Shown here one piece after another: positions 44,927 through 55,254 of a stretch of DNA of 64,000 nucleotides (position 1 is the first letter of the stretch; each line of letters starts with the position of its first letter). The stretch comes from Paenibacillus sp. MMS18-CY102. GTDB taxonomy: Bacteria; Bacillota; Bacilli; Paenibacillales; Paenibacillaceae. The position numbers and the translations under genes were made by a program. Where the stretch lies: the NCBI RefSeq assembly GCF_009789195.1, contig NZ_WSTC01000010.1, positions 112,718 through 176,717 of the forward strand. The letters run 5' to 3'. Under the pieces are notes generated by a model. It was not told the DNA's origin and searched no databases. It was given only the letters and a program-made list of their open reading frames with translations.

Positions 44927-46096
44927 ATGTCAATTAACGCTAGACTGTTCTATGTGTACCGTATCGTCTCACGCATGTATTTCCATTTGTCCGTTCTATT
45001 CGTTTACTTCTTCACACTCGATTTGCCTGTCTGGAAAATTGAGCTGCTGCTGGGCGTGTACGCTATTGTGCTTCTGCTAACCTCCAAGCTTAATGCAGCC
45101 ATGCTCACACGCATGCCGCATAAGCAGGTCATCGCGCTCGGAGAGCTTATAAAAGCAGGCGGACTCGCCGCACTCATTGCCAATGAACATCTCGGCATTC
45201 TGCTTGTTGGCCAGATCCTATCCGGTCTTGGATACAGTTTGGCACAAGGCACAGACTCAAGCTTATTGCGTACGATCATGCCCGACATGCAAGCGTACAA
45301 GAAAGCCGAATCCGGCTCCAGCAGCTACACCTTTGCTTCCTTCCTGCTCTCAGGCATCATTGGAAGCATCATCTTCAACTACTCCCACGAATACGCCTTC
45401 TGGTGCTCCATTGGAGCGAATGCTATCGCGATCACAGCTGTACTCCTCATTCGAGAACCTGCTCACACAAACACACAGCAAGAGGCTCGCGGAGCGAAGC
45501 CAACAGAAACATCCGCCCAGAAGTTTTGGAAGCTTTATTATTCCATCACACGAGCGTTTGCAATGGCTACCTTTGTCGGATTTCTCCCTTACTATTTCTT
45601 CACGCAAACCCAAGTCAGCTTAAATATATTTGGTTTAATTCTCAGCCTTTTCACCTTGCTCGGATTCATCTCGGCACGTTTTATCGTCCGGGCTGGCAAT
45701 GTATATGGGTTTGCCAAAATCGCAGCCACATCGGCGCTGTTATGCACCGCATCTATGGCATTGCTAGGCAGCAGCAGCTACCTCCCCTTCGGGATCGTCG
45801 CACTGGCTGTCCTTGGCCTAGCTTCCGGCGGCGTAAGGCCGCTCACACTTAGCAACCTGAATATGGGCGAATGGACACCGACGCAGCGGACTGCGCTGCT
45901 CTCCTCCATGGAACAGTCTTTCGGATTGTGGAATGCAATCCTTCTTATCGCTGGAGGTTTTGCGATTGATTCTATCGGTTTTCAGTGGTTAATGCTGATT
46001 CTGGCCGTTGTTTACGTTGTTCTCATGACAGTTGGTTATTGGCTTTATCACATACATACCGCACAGCCAACTGCCGCCGCAGAACAAATTCAGTAA
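44927..46096 (+). CDS. MFS transporter
   Basis: 389 aa, about 12 hydrophobic helices, with an MFS-like layout of two six-helix halves joined by a polar loop (EPAHTNTQQEARGAKPTETSAQ, near residue 185). The ATG at 44927 has AAAGGAG at ideal spacing; a TTG at 44918 overlaps that site. It is divergent from the PaaX-like remnant, suggesting the regulator once controlled it. Substrate unknown; drug or metabolite efflux is the commonest role of this type. Confidence 0.82.
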   Translation: MSINARLFYVYRIVSRMYFHLSVLFVYFFTLDLPVWKIELLLGVYAIVLLLTSKLNAAMLTRMPHKQVIALGELIKAGGLAALIANEHLGILLVGQILSGLGYSLAQGTDSSLLRTIMPDMQAYKKAESGSSSYTFASFLLSGIIGSIIFNYSHEYAFWCSIGANAIAITAVLLIREPAHTNTQQEARGAKPTETSAQKFWKLYYSITRAFAMATFVGFLPYYFFTQTQVSLNIFGLILSLFTLLGFISARFIVRAGNVYGFAKIAATSALLCTASMALLGSSSYLPFGIVALAVLGLASGGVRPLTLSNLNMGEWTPTQRTALLSSMEQSFGLWNAILLIAGGFAIDSIGFQWLMLILAVVYVVLMTVGYWLYHIHTAQPTAAAEQIQ

Positions 46097-46146
46097 GAGC
46101 GGACAGAACCGGCTTCACCTATATAATCAAATTAATGGAGGAATTA

Positions 46147-46851
46147 ATGATGAAAATTACTTTTTTGGGCCACTCATGTTTCCTGGTAGAAGCTAACGGC
46201 AAAAGTGTTGTAATCGATCCGTTCCTGACTGGAAATCCTCAAGCAGCCGTTAAAGCCGAAGACCTTAAGGTAGATGCCGTTCTCGTTACGCATGGCCATG
46301 GGGACCATACAGGGGATGCTGTGAGCATTGCGAAAAATAACGATTGCCCTATCGTGACGACCTATGAGCTCGCGCTCCATTTTGCAAAACAAGGCGCATC
46401 CATTCATCCGATGGGTGTAGGCGGAGCATTCACCTTCCCATGGGGCCGTGTCAAAGTAACGCCAGCATGGCATAGCACGGGAATGGAAGTTGGGGAAGGC
46501 GAGTTCATTTATGGCGGCGTTGCAGCAGGCCTGCTCGTAACAATGGGCGGCAAAACGGTTTACCACGCAGGGGATACTGCACTGTTCTCTGACATGAAGC
46601 TCATCGCCGAACTGAATACGATCGACGTTGCTTGCTTGCCCATCGGCGATAACTTCACAATGGGCATCGAGGATGCTGTTATTGCGGCAAGCTGGCTGAA
46701 GCCAAGCGTTACGATTCCTATGCACTTTAATACGTTCCCGCTTGTCGCAGTAGATTCATCTGCATGGGCAGAGCAAATGGAACGCAAAGGATTGGCGGGC
46801 CAAGTGCTTAGCCCTGGCCAATCGTTGGATGTTTCCACTGTAACGGCTTAA
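46147..46851 (+). CDS. UPF0173 metal-dependent hydrolase (metallo-beta-lactamase fold)
   Basis: 234 aa. The HxHxDH motif appears as THGHGDHTGD, with further metal ligands in HAGDTALF and IPMHFNTFP. The protein opens MKITFLGHSCFLVEANGKSVVIDPFLTGNP, characteristic of the UPF0173 (UlaG-like) family. Two consecutive ATG codons (46147, 46150) follow GGAGG. It is 50 bases after the MFS gene on the same strand, and its own terminator follows. Substrate not known. Confidence 0.92.
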   Translation: MMKITFLGHSCFLVEANGKSVVIDPFLTGNPQAAVKAEDLKVDAVLVTHGHGDHTGDAVSIAKNNDCPIVTTYELALHFAKQGASIHPMGVGGAFTFPWGRVKVTPAWHSTGMEVGEGEFIYGGVAAGLLVTMGGKTVYHAGDTALFSDMKLIAELNTIDVACLPIGDNFTMGIEDAVIAASWLKPSVTIPMHFNTFPLVAVDSSAWAEQMERKGLAGQVLSPGQSLDVSTVTA

Positions 46852-46894
46852 TCATTCGTTTGCTGAAACCTGTTAACACTCGGCAACAAAAGAC

Positions 46895-46940
46895 AGAGGT
46901 ATCCCACAAGCCGCGCGATGGCTAAGGGATACCTCTTTTC
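46895..46940 (+). terminator. Terminator after the UPF0173 gene
   Basis: AGAGGTATCCC (46895-46905) pairs with GGGATACCTCT (46926-46936), then TTTTCT. Confidence 0.85.
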
Positions 46941-46954
46941 TAACGGATCTCAAA

Positions 46955-46997
46955 AGAAAAATGGCGGTGCAGGGATTGTCTCCCTAACACCGCCATT
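46955..46997 (-). terminator. Terminator after pssA
   Basis: AATGGCGGTG and CACCGCCATT form a 10-bp stem with an inner GGGA/TCCC pairing, followed by TTTTTC on the minus strand. Confidence 0.85.
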
Positions 46998-47049
46998 CCT
47001 TACTTTCACCAATTAAATGAGCAGGCTTACTCGTGGGACAGCCTGCCAG

Positions 47050-47793
47050 TTAAGCGCTATGCTCTGACTTTGCCGCATCTTCTGCAGCCGTGCGCCGCCG
47101 CTTCTTGCGGCTTGCCCTGCGCACCAGGGCACTAACGTTTTTTTTTAAGCCGTACAATGCGTAAACCAGCAATGGCACGAAAATGATTTTGGATAGATGC
47201 TTAGGGAACATATAGCCGAGTACAACGGCAACGATAACGATAATAGGCACGACCCAAATTGCGTTTTTCGGAATGCCGAACTTCTTAAAATTCGGGTACT
47301 TCACTGTGCTTACCATCAGGAACGACAGCAACAACGTGCTTATAAGCAGGACGACGACCGAAATATCCTTACTGAATAATGCCAGCGTCGACAGCACCCC
47401 GCCTGCTGCAGGGATTGGAAGTCCGATAAAGTAGCCGGGCATGCCGGATATGACGTTAAAGCGAGCCAACCGAAGCGCACCACAGATCGGGAACAGCGCA
47501 GTTACAATCCAAGCGGCCGCCTGATTTAAATCCTGAAAAGCAACTACGTACATAATGAACGCCGGTGCAACGCCGAACGAAATGACGTCCGACAACGAAT
47601 CCAGTTCTTTCCCGAACTCGCTCTGCGCGTTAAGCGCGCGTGCAATTCGGCCATCCACGCCGTCTAACAGCATGGCGATAATAACCATCATGGCCGCCAA
47701 TTCTGGCTTCTCGTTGAACACGAGAATGATGGCGACTATACCGAGAAAGAGATTGCCTACTGTAAACAGGCTAGGTATCGATTTTGTGATCAT
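47050..47793 (-). CDS. pssA: CDP-diacylglycerol-serine O-phosphatidyltransferase
   Basis: 247 aa from the ATG at 47793, preceded by GATGAGGTGG; a longer frame to 47982 runs back over the disA end and is not supported. The CDP-alcohol phosphotransferase signature DG-x2-GRIAR-x8-G-x3-D-x3-D is visible in DGVDGRIARALNAQSEFGKE followed by LDSLSD. Several membrane helices follow. The C-terminus is strongly basic (RRASRKKRRR). It makes phosphatidylserine, the precursor of phosphatidylethanolamine. Confidence 0.92.
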   Translation of the reverse strand: MITKSIPSLFTVGNLFLGIVAIILVFNEKPELAAMMVIIAMLLDGVDGRIARALNAQSEFGKELDSLSDVISFGVAPAFIMYVVAFQDLNQAAAWIVTALFPICGALRLARFNVISGMPGYFIGLPIPAAGGVLSTLALFSKDISVVVLLISTLLLSFLMVSTVKYPNFKKFGIPKNAIWVVPIIVIVAVVLGYMFPKHLSKIIFVPLLVYALYGLKKNVSALVRRASRKKRRRTAAEDAAKSEHSA

Positions 47794-47896
47794 CCGTTCC
47801 ACCTCATCTCTACTATGCCCAATAAATCGATTCGCGAACACATGCAACAATTCCAATGAGAACCATACACGAACGCATTCCCTCATTCTATGGGAT

Positions 47897-48967
47897 TTAA
47901 ATGTGCCTGTCAATGAACATTTGATCTTGAATTCGCTTAAGCCCTTCCTTGATCGCACGTGCACGAACTTCTCCAATGCCATCGACTTCGTCTAACTCTT
48001 CATAGGTAGCCATCACTATATGAGGAAGATGATGGAAGCGATCGACGAGATTATGCATAACAACGATAGGAAGACGTGGGATTTTGTGGAGCAAACGATA
48101 TCCTCTTGGGGATACGGCCTCATCTGCAGATGTTCCTGCATAGCCAAGCAGCCGGATAATATGCGGCGGATCCATTAGTTCATCGGAACTGAGCTTCTTA
48201 AACGCAATGCGAATATCCCGAATGCGGTCATCCGAATTATCCTTCGCATAATCCTTGAGCAAGAACCAAGCATCTTCTTCTACGCCTCCGACAAGCTCCT
48301 CCATCTGCATGTTGATGAGGCGGCCTTCTGTCCCTAACTCATTCACATACCGTTTGATCTCCAATTTAATGCGGACGACCATCTCAACGCGATGCACGAC
48401 ATGCGCGACTTCTTGCAGTGTAACGAGCTCCTCAAACTCAGCCGCTGACAAGTTCGTAAACGACTGGTTTAATACAACTTTGTATTTCTCCAACGTCTGG
48501 ATAGCTTGATTCGCCTTCGTCAGAATGACCGCCATGTCTTTAAGTGCATAACGAAGATTGCCTTGATACAAAGTGATAACGTTCCGGCGCTGCGAAATCG
48601 ATACGACCAGCTTGCCGGTTTGCTTCGCAACCCGCTCCGCCGTCCGGTGGCGTATGCCAGTCTCTGATGAGGTAATGGAGCTATCAGGTATTAGCTGGGT
48701 GTTGGCATATAAAATACGCTTAATATCTTCGCTTAAGATAATAGCGCCGTCCATCTTCGCAAGCTCATACAAATAGTTAGGCGAAAAATCGCAATTAATC
48801 GAAAAGCCGCCGTCTACCACTTCCATCACTTCCGGGCTGTAGCCGACAACGAGCAGTGCTCCCGTCTTGGCACGCAGCACGTTTTCCAACCCATCGCGGA
48901 AAGCCGTCCCTGGTGCAACTAGCTGCAGCAATTGGTTCATGACCTCAAGCTCTCTCTGTTCCTTCAT
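47897..48967 (-). CDS. disA: Diadenylate cyclase / DNA integrity scanning protein DisA
   Basis: 356 aa, the usual length. The DAC domain has DGA (residues 73-75) and RHR (106-108), the two motifs that bind ATP and metal to make c-di-AMP. A coiled-coil linker and a C-terminal helix-hairpin-helix DNA-binding domain ([19 protein letters not shown]) follow. It is 12 bases downstream of radA, whose product is known to inhibit DisA in Bacillus. c-di-AMP would link DNA integrity to sporulation and osmotic control. Confidence 0.97.
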   Translation of the reverse strand: MKEQRELEVMNQLLQLVAPGTAFRDGLENVLRAKTGALLVVGYSPEVMEVVDGGFSINCDFSPNYLYELAKMDGAIILSEDIKRILYANTQLIPDSSITSSETGIRHRTAERVAKQTGKLVVSISQRRNVITLYQGNLRYALKDMAVILTKANQAIQTLEKYKVVLNQSFTNLSAAEFEELVTLQEVAHVVHRVEMVVRIKLEIKRYVNELGTEGRLINMQMEELVGGVEEDAWFLLKDYAKDNSDDRIRDIRIAFKKLSSDELMDPPHIIRLLGYAGTSADEAVSPRGYRLLHKIPRLPIVVMHNLVDRFHHLPHIVMATYEELDEVDGIGEVRARAIKEGLKRIQDQMFIDRHI

Positions 48968-48979
48968 TGTGTGCCCCCT

Positions 48980-50350
48980 CTATCCGAGCGCTGCCCTGAG
49001 CGCCTCCGCCACGGTGGATACGCCGATGATTTCAATGTTGGACGGCGGCTTCCATCCTTTCAAGCTATTCTCGGGCATAATGACCCGTTTAAAGCCTAGC
49101 TTCTCTGCTTCACGTACCCGCTGCTCCGCCCTCGATACCGCACGAACTTCACCCGTCAAGCCAACTTCGCCAAAAATAACATCAAATGGACGCGTCGGCG
49201 CATCCCTAAAACTAGAAGCAATGCTGACCGCTGCCGCCAAATCAACCGCAGGCTCATCGAGCTTGACGCCGCCTGCCACATTCAAGTAAGCGTCTTGATT
49301 TTGCAGGAACATGCCCATTCGCTTCTCCAGCACTGCTATAATAAGCGCCATCCGATGATGGTCGATGCCTGCCGACATGCGCCTTGGCGAAGGGAAGTTC
49401 GTCGAAGCAACGAGCGCTTGCAGCTCTACGAGCACTGGCCTTGTTCCCTCCATGCTCGCTACAACCGTGGAGCCTGCAACGCCAAGCGGCCGCTCGGACA
49501 AGAACAGCTCTGAAGGATTTGCTACTTCACGCAGGCCGCTTTCGCCCATTTCGAAAATGCCAATTTCGTTCGTCGAGCCGAACCGATTCTTAACCGCACG
49601 CAGCAGGCGGTACGTATGGTGGCGCTCCCCTTCAAAGTAAAGAACGCAGTCGACCATATGTTCCAGCATGCGCGGGCCGGCAATTGCCCCTTCTTTGGTC
49701 ACATGCCCCACAAGAACGGTCGCGATGCCTTTAATCTTCGCAATTCGCATGAAGTGCGAAGTGCATTCCCTAACCTGTGCGACACTGCCTGGCGCCGATT
49801 GCACGTTCGGATCGAACACCGTTTGAATGGAATCGATGACGACAAGCGCGGGCTCAACCGATTCGATCGCTTCGCGAATCGATTCAACATTCGTCTCGCA
49901 CAGCACGTATAACTGTTCAGACAACGAACCTAGCCGGTCTGCGCGCAATCTCGTCTGGCGAACCGATTCCTCACCCGATATGTACAAAATCCGCATGCCG
50001 CTTGCGGCGAGTGAGTGGGATGCTTGGAGCAGCAACGTCGATTTTCCGATACCTGGATCGCCGCCCACCAATATGAGCGAGCCTGGCACTACCCCGCCTC
50101 CGAGGACGCGGTTCAGTTCGCCAAGCTTCGTATCGATACGCGGTTCTTGGTCACTTTCTATGTGTATGATGGAACGCGGCTTTTCTTTCGTTTGAAAAAC
50201 GGCAGCGCCCGCTGCGCCGGTTGTCTTGACGACGGTTTCCTTTTCCTCCACCATGGAGTTCCAAGCTCCGCAGCCCGGACATTTGCCCAGCCATTTTGGC
50301 GATTCCGTGCCACATTCCATACATGCGAATTTCACTTTTATTTTTGCCAT
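48980..50350 (-). CDS. radA: DNA repair protein RadA
   Basis: 456 aa. Zinc finger Cys10/13/24/27 (CMECG, CPGCG), Walker [10 protein letters not shown] (96-104), the RadA-specific KNRFG motif near residue 256, and a C-terminal Lon-like domain ([19 protein letters not shown]) are all present. RadA promotes branch migration in recombination. In Bacillus it follows clpC directly; here an accessory operon lies between. Confidence 0.97.
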   Translation of the reverse strand: MAKIKVKFACMECGTESPKWLGKCPGCGAWNSMVEEKETVVKTTGAAGAAVFQTKEKPRSIIHIESDQEPRIDTKLGELNRVLGGGVVPGSLILVGGDPGIGKSTLLLQASHSLAASGMRILYISGEESVRQTRLRADRLGSLSEQLYVLCETNVESIREAIESVEPALVVIDSIQTVFDPNVQSAPGSVAQVRECTSHFMRIAKIKGIATVLVGHVTKEGAIAGPRMLEHMVDCVLYFEGERHHTYRLLRAVKNRFGSTNEIGIFEMGESGLREVANPSELFLSERPLGVAGSTVVASMEGTRPVLVELQALVASTNFPSPRRMSAGIDHHRMALIIAVLEKRMGMFLQNQDAYLNVAGGVKLDEPAVDLAAAVSIASSFRDAPTRPFDVIFGEVGLTGEVRAVSRAEQRVREAEKLGFKRVIMPENSLKGWKPPSNIEIIGVSTVAEALRAALG

Positions 50351-50433
50351 TGTCGGCTCCCTTAACAGTAAACGATATCATTCAAAGTTTACCATTTTCG
50401 AACCGCAATAGAAACCCCTAGCGCCATGCGGAA

Positions 50434-50463
50434 TAAGAGGAGAACGTGTCGTTCTCCCCTCTT
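50434..50463. terminator. Hairpin between the MFS exporter gene and radA
   Basis: AAGAGGAGAACG (50434-50445) pairs with CGTTCTCCCCTCTT (50450-50463), allowing one bulge or wobble. There is no strong T tract on the minus strand, so termination may be weak. It closes the accessory operon before radA. Confidence 0.55.
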
Positions 50464-50517
50464 CGTATGTTGCAATTCCGATTTTCCCCAGAAGAAGCGA
50501 GCGCCGTAAGGTGTGCT

Positions 50518-52008
50518 TTAACCCGTGTGCCCCTCCTTTATATGTGGCTTTCCTGCAGCAGCCCGTTTCCTGTTACGCATTAGCAATGCGAGTGGAATGC
50601 TTAATGAGGTGAACAGCAGCGCAAGCAAGAACACATCATTTAGACCGTGCATGTAGGGTGTTAGAACATTCAACTGGTCCGCCCTATCAACAGTTGACGG
50701 GGATACTCCGGCTAGCCCGCCATAAGCGCTTATTCTCGAATAGAAAAAGGCAGTGAACAGGCCAATGGCAAGCGCTCCCCCTGCCTGCCGAATCCAATTA
50801 ATTAATGCAGAGGCATGTGAAGCAAGCTGCTGCGAAACGGCGGACATGCCTGCGTTCATGGCGGGCGTCATCGACAGCCCGATACCAACGTAACGCACGG
50901 CCATCCATAGCATGACAAATCCATGGCCCGATTCCGGCTTCAGCCTGCTGAATTGCCAGGTTGCAACCATAAGCAGAACAGAGCCCGCAATAAGCAGCGA
51001 GCTAGGGCCAAGCTTTTTATAGTAACGAGTAGAAATCGTCGTGGCAAGCGTCATCGATAAGGCAGGCGGCAGCAACAGCAGGCCGACATGCAACGGAGCC
51101 ATCCCCTGCACTTGCTGAAGAAATAACGGGATAAAATAAATGCCCGAATACAGCCCTACAATTAAGATGAGCGAAGCAGCCAAGCTAGATGAAAACATCC
51201 GGTTATTGAACAGCCTTAGTTGGAGCAGCGGTTGCTCAGAGCGCAAGGAGCGCCGGACGAACAACCCAATAAACAGCAGGGCTGTTGTTAGGCATACAAG
51301 CGAGGATACGGACAGCAAACCCCAGCGATTCATTTTGCTAAACAGCATCAACAGCGCAAGCGTTCCTGCCATTACGTAAGACAAGCTGAGGAAATCCGGG
51401 CGCTGAATATTCTTAGCCTTCGCAACTGGCAAGCAAGCCAAGCCCATTCGCCAGACGAGCAGCCCAATTGGCACCGTCACCCAGAAGATTAGCCGCCAAT
51501 CCGATTGCTGCAGCCAGCCGCTAATCGTCGGGGCTAGCGCAGGCCCGAGTATCGTCGACGCCGTCCACCAGCCGAGTGCGGCTGAATGCCGCTCAGGCGG
51601 CAGCGTGCCATACAGTATGGAGAGGGTCAACGGCTGCAAGATGCCGCAAAAGATTCCCTGAAGCGTTCGGAACACGATGAGCGAGTAAATGCTCCAAGCG
51701 AAGGAACAGATAATTGAGCAAACGGTCAACATCACAATGCAGGACAAAAACAGCCTGCGTGTGCCAAACCGCTCCTCGAGATAAGCACATACGGGTGCAA
51801 CCATTCCTGTCGCCAGCGTGAAGCCAGTCATTAACCACTGTGCTGTCGATAGGTCCGTATGGAATATCGTAATAAAGCCCGGAAGCACCGCATTCAACGA
51901 TACGACATGGTAGATGGAAAGAAACGAGCCGAGGAAAAGAGTCGCCATCGTTAAGCGACTCCCTCCCCGGCCGAATAATCTGCCGATATCGGCTGTTGCC
52001 GATCTCAC
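50518..52008 (-). CDS. MFS transporter, DHA2-type (EmrB/QacA family)
   Basis: 496 aa with about 14 predicted helices. It has motif A-like EERFGTRRLF, the GPALAPTISGWL segment of 14-helix drug:proton antiporters, and NWIRQAGGALAIGLF near the C-terminal half. Start GTG at 52008 overlaps the monooxygenase stop by GTGA, so translation is coupled. As the last gene of the sulfonate-type operon it may export a product or a toxic analog; that is inference from position. Confidence 0.87.
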   Translation of the reverse strand: MRSATADIGRLFGRGGSRLTMATLFLGSFLSIYHVVSLNAVLPGFITIFHTDLSTAQWLMTGFTLATGMVAPVCAYLEERFGTRRLFLSCIVMLTVCSIICSFAWSIYSLIVFRTLQGIFCGILQPLTLSILYGTLPPERHSAALGWWTASTILGPALAPTISGWLQQSDWRLIFWVTVPIGLLVWRMGLACLPVAKAKNIQRPDFLSLSYVMAGTLALLMLFSKMNRWGLLSVSSLVCLTTALLFIGLFVRRSLRSEQPLLQLRLFNNRMFSSSLAASLILIVGLYSGIYFIPLFLQQVQGMAPLHVGLLLLPPALSMTLATTISTRYYKKLGPSSLLIAGSVLLMVATWQFSRLKPESGHGFVMLWMAVRYVGIGLSMTPAMNAGMSAVSQQLASHASALINWIRQAGGALAIGLFTAFFYSRISAYGGLAGVSPSTVDRADQLNVLTPYMHGLNDVFLLALLFTSLSIPLALLMRNRKRAAAGKPHIKEGHTG

Positions 52009-53450
52009 TTTGCCACCTGCACAGCGACCTGCTCTATGGCCTGCTCTTGTTGCTGCTTGGCAAGCTCAGTTGCTGTGAAATCTGCGGGACGGCGCAATCC
52101 GAGATTTTCCCGGAGCGTCGCTCCCTCGTACTCCGTGCGGAACAAGCCACGGCGTTGCAGCTCAGGCACGACCAAATCCACGAAGTCATCCAATCCGCCC
52201 GGCAAATAAGGAGGCATAATGTTGAAGCCATCCGCCGCGCCGTTTTCAAACCACTCCTGAAGCTGATCCGCAATCTGCGACGGCGTGCCGACGATCTCAC
52301 GATGGCCGCGAGCGCCTGCAATGCGCTGGTACAGCTGGCGTATCGTCAGTTGCTCCCGATCAGCGAGGTCCTTGAGCAACTGGAACCGGCTTTTGCCCCC
52401 ATTAATTTGGGAAAGCTGCGGCAGCTCAGGCAATGGGCCGTCGACTGGATAGCCAGCCAGATCAAAGCTAATCAAGGCCGACAGCAGCGCTACGCCCGCT
52501 TGCTCTGGAATCAATTGCTCGAACAATGCCTTCTTCGCCGCCGCTTCCTCTTCCGTACGCCCAATGATCGGGAATACGCCCGGCATAATTTTCAGGTCAT
52601 CAGGCGATCTGCCATAACGCGCTAAGCGCCCTTTGACATCCGAATAAAACTTCTGCGCTTCCTCAAGCGTTTGCCAAGCCGTAAAAATCACTTCTGCCGT
52701 ACGCGCTGCCAGTTCTTTTCCTGGCTCAGATGCTCCCGCTTGAATCACAACAGGATGCCCCTGAATCGGGCGCGCCACATTCAACGGGCCGCGAACGCTG
52801 AAATACTTGCCCTTATGGTCAATCGCCCGAACCTTATCCTTGTCTGCGAACCTCGCAGATTCTTTGTCATATAGGAGCGCATCATCATCCCAGCTATCCC
52901 ATAGCTTCGAGACGACATCAACGAATTCTTCAGCCCGCTCATAGCGGAGATCGTGCTGGACATGCTTCTCGAGGTTGAAGTTTTTCGCCTCCGCATCAGA
53001 ACCTGATGTAACCACATTCCATGCAGCGCGGCCTTCGCTAAGATAATCAAGGGATGCAAACTTGCGGGCGACATGGAACGGCTCGTTATAAGTCGTTGAT
53101 ACAGTTCCCGCCAAGCCAATATTCGCCGTGGCCGCACTCAAAGCGGACAACAGCGTGAATGGCTCTGGCCTTACGTTAACCGTCTGCTCCAGCGCTTCGG
53201 GATACCGTTCGTGAACGGCATACCCATCTGCAAGAAACACCATATCGAACTTGCCCCGCTCCGCCGTCAACGCGAGCTGCTTATAAAACTTAAAGTCGAG
53301 CACGCTCTTCGCCTCTGCTTCTGGATGCCGCCATGCAGCAACGTGATGCCCTGGGATCATCATAAACGCACCTAAACGAAGCTGTTTCTTCGATTGGTTA
53401 TCCGAATTGCCAGTTGAACTCGATTGCGATTGTTCATAATTGTGACTCAT
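52005..53450 (-). CDS. FMN-dependent monooxygenase, NtaA/SnaA/DszA (LLM) family
   Basis: 481 aa luciferase-like flavin monooxygenase. The N-terminus LRLGAFMMIPGHHVAAWRHP, the GRAAWNVVTSGSDAEAKNF core and PVVIQAGASEPGKELAA are characteristic of NtaA/DszA enzymes. These use reduced FMN and oxygen to oxidise chelators such as nitrilotriacetate or to cleave C-S bonds of sulfones and sulfonates. The Gln-rich tail after residue 460 is probably disordered. Adjacent ABC genes suggest the substrate is imported by them. A flavin reductase partner is not in the operon. Confidence 0.9.
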   Translation of the reverse strand: MSHNYEQSQSSSTGNSDNQSKKQLRLGAFMMIPGHHVAAWRHPEAEAKSVLDFKFYKQLALTAERGKFDMVFLADGYAVHERYPEALEQTVNVRPEPFTLLSALSAATANIGLAGTVSTTYNEPFHVARKFASLDYLSEGRAAWNVVTSGSDAEAKNFNLEKHVQHDLRYERAEEFVDVVSKLWDSWDDDALLYDKESARFADKDKVRAIDHKGKYFSVRGPLNVARPIQGHPVVIQAGASEPGKELAARTAEVIFTAWQTLEEAQKFYSDVKGRLARYGRSPDDLKIMPGVFPIIGRTEEEAAAKKALFEQLIPEQAGVALLSALISFDLAGYPVDGPLPELPQLSQINGGKSRFQLLKDLADREQLTIRQLYQRIAGARGHREIVGTPSQIADQLQEWFENGAADGFNIMPPYLPGGLDDFVDLVVPELQRRGLFRTEYEGATLRENLGLRRPADFTATELAKQQQEQAIEQVAVQVAK

Positions 53451-53535
53451 TGCGATCCACTCCTCTATCTATTGTGATTGTATTGGGATTCCATGTATCC
53501 TTCATTACATCCCATGAACCCATCGTTCCATCCCA

Positions 53536-54366
53536 TTAATCGTTCGATTGTGTTTTCCAAGACGAGAACCGCCGCTCCAGCGTGACTAATAGCTGATTGA
53601 AGAGCAAACCAAGCAAGGAAATCGTAATAATGCCTGCGTACATTTCGGGAATTTGGAAGTTAAACTGCGTGTAGTTAATAAGATAGCCAAGCCCTGCCTT
53701 GGCGCCTACCATCTCTGCCGCGACCAATACGAGAATGGAGTATGCGCCAGCCAGGCGGATGCCGGTGAAGATCGTCGGAACCGATGCTGGCAGTATCACC
53801 TTTTGGAACAGCCGCAACGGTCCGAGCCCCATGGACTTCGCTGATTTGATCAGCAGCGGATCAACATTTTTAACGCCATTAATTGTGTTTAGCAAAATCG
53901 GCCACGAGCAAGAGTAGAATACGAGCGCGACCTTCGACGTTTCGCCGATGCCAAGGATCAGCACGAACACCGGCAACAATGCGAGTGCCGCCGTATTGCG
54001 AAACAGCTCCAGCAGTGGGTTCAGCAGCTCAGCGACTTTCGGATACCAGCCGATTAGAAGCCCTAGCGGAATCGCCAGCAAAATCGCCAGGCTGAAGCCT
54101 GTCAACGAGCGCACGATACTCGCTTGGAAGTGAACGGCGATATCGCCTCCCTCCAATAGCCCCCACCAAGCTCGAATGACTTCCGAGAACGGTGGCAAAA
54201 AGGTGGAATCTACAACTCCGATACGCGGCGCTGTTTCCCAAATAGCCAGCAGCAAAATAATTGCGATGCTCCGCTTAAACACCTTGCCCAGCAATCCGAG
54301 CGGAAGCGAAGGCACCTTCGCATTCGCACCATAAGGGACAGCGACAGACTTGTTAATAACCGCCAT
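53536..54366 (-). CDS. ABC transporter permease, SsuC/TauC family
   Basis: About 276 aa with six hydrophobic helices. It has PPFSEVIRAWWGLLEGGDIAVHFQASIVRSLTGF at the start of the core domain, and the coupling-helix loop SAKSMGLGPLRLFQKVILPASVPTIFTGIRLA. Start is either the ATG at 54366 (about 10 bases after GAGGAG) or a TTG two codons earlier. It forms the membrane channel for the ATPase and the binding protein encoded upstream. Confidence 0.92.
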   Translation of the reverse strand: MAVINKSVAVPYGANAKVPSLPLGLLGKVFKRSIAIILLLAIWETAPRIGVVDSTFLPPFSEVIRAWWGLLEGGDIAVHFQASIVRSLTGFSLAILLAIPLGLLIGWYPKVAELLNPLLELFRNTAALALLPVFVLILGIGETSKVALVFYSCSWPILLNTINGVKNVDPLLIKSAKSMGLGPLRLFQKVILPASVPTIFTGIRLAGAYSILVLVAAEMVGAKAGLGYLINYTQFNFQIPEMYAGIITISLLGLLFNQLLVTLERRFSSWKTQSND

Positions 54367-54389
54367 TTCCAATCAACTCCTCTTCTTCG

Positions 54390-55235
54390 TTATCCGCGTG
54401 CCCCGACGGCCGCACCTGCTTGCGCTTTGTGATGCTCCTGCTGTTGTGCCCTTGATACTTCTTCCCGCAGCAGCTCCCAAATCTCATGCCGCAGCTCGCC
54501 GAACTCCGGTAATGAACGAATGTCCTCCTCCGCGCCACCTAAATGAATCGGGATATCAAGCACCTGCTTAATCGTCCCTGGACGGGAGGTCATCACTGCA
54601 ACCCGCTGGCCCAAATAAACCGCTTCGTCAATGCCGTGCGTAATAAACACAATCGTCTTCTTCGTCTGCTCCCAAATGCGAAGCAATTCGCTTTGCAACG
54701 TCTCTCTTGTCTGGGCGTCCAATGCGGCGAATGGTTCATCCATTAACAGCACATCCGGGTCAAAAGCTAGGCTGCGCGCAATGGCAACCCGTTGCTTCAT
54801 GCCGCCTGACAGCTCATGGGGATAACGCTGCTCGAACCCTGCCAATCCGACCAATGCGAGAAAATGGCTCGCCCGTTCGCTTCGCTCCTTGCGCGGCACG
54901 CCTTTGGCTTCCAGCCCGAATTCAATGTTCTGCTTCGCCGTCTTCCAAGGGAATAGCGCATACTGCTGGAACACGATGCCTCGATCAAGGCCCGGGCCAT
55001 CAATTGGCTTTCCATCGAGTAAAATCTGTCCAGCTGATGGCTTCGTCAACCCGCCAAGCATATCCAGCAGCGTTGACTTGCCGCAGCCGCTCGGCCCGAC
55101 GATGACCATAAACTCGCCGTCTTTCACGCCTAGCTGCACGTCTTTGACCGCCGTGAAGGTCGAGAATGCGCCTCGTCCTTCAGCTGGATTGCGCACCTTG
55201 AAGGTTTTCTGCACATTGTCGAATTGGATTTTCAT
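54390..55235 (-). CDS. ABC transporter ATP-binding protein, SsuB/TauB family
   Basis: 281 aa from the ATG at 55235, chosen because GAGGAGG is 8 bases upstream; a longer frame to 55295 overlaps the preceding gene. Walker A GPSGCGKSTLLD, Q-loop VFQQYALFPW, signature LSGGMKQRVAIARSLA, Walker B DVLLMDEPFAALD and the His switch FITHGIDEAV are all intact. It energises import with the neighbouring permease. Confidence 0.94.
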   Translation of the reverse strand: MKIQFDNVQKTFKVRNPAEGRGAFSTFTAVKDVQLGVKDGEFMVIVGPSGCGKSTLLDMLGGLTKPSAGQILLDGKPIDGPGLDRGIVFQQYALFPWKTAKQNIEFGLEAKGVPRKERSERASHFLALVGLAGFEQRYPHELSGGMKQRVAIARSLAFDPDVLLMDEPFAALDAQTRETLQSELLRIWEQTKKTIVFITHGIDEAVYLGQRVAVMTSRPGTIKQVLDIPIHLGGAEEDIRSLPEFGELRHEIWELLREEVSRAQQQEHHKAQAGAAVGARG

Positions 55236-55254
55236 TGGTTCATCCTCCTCTTGA

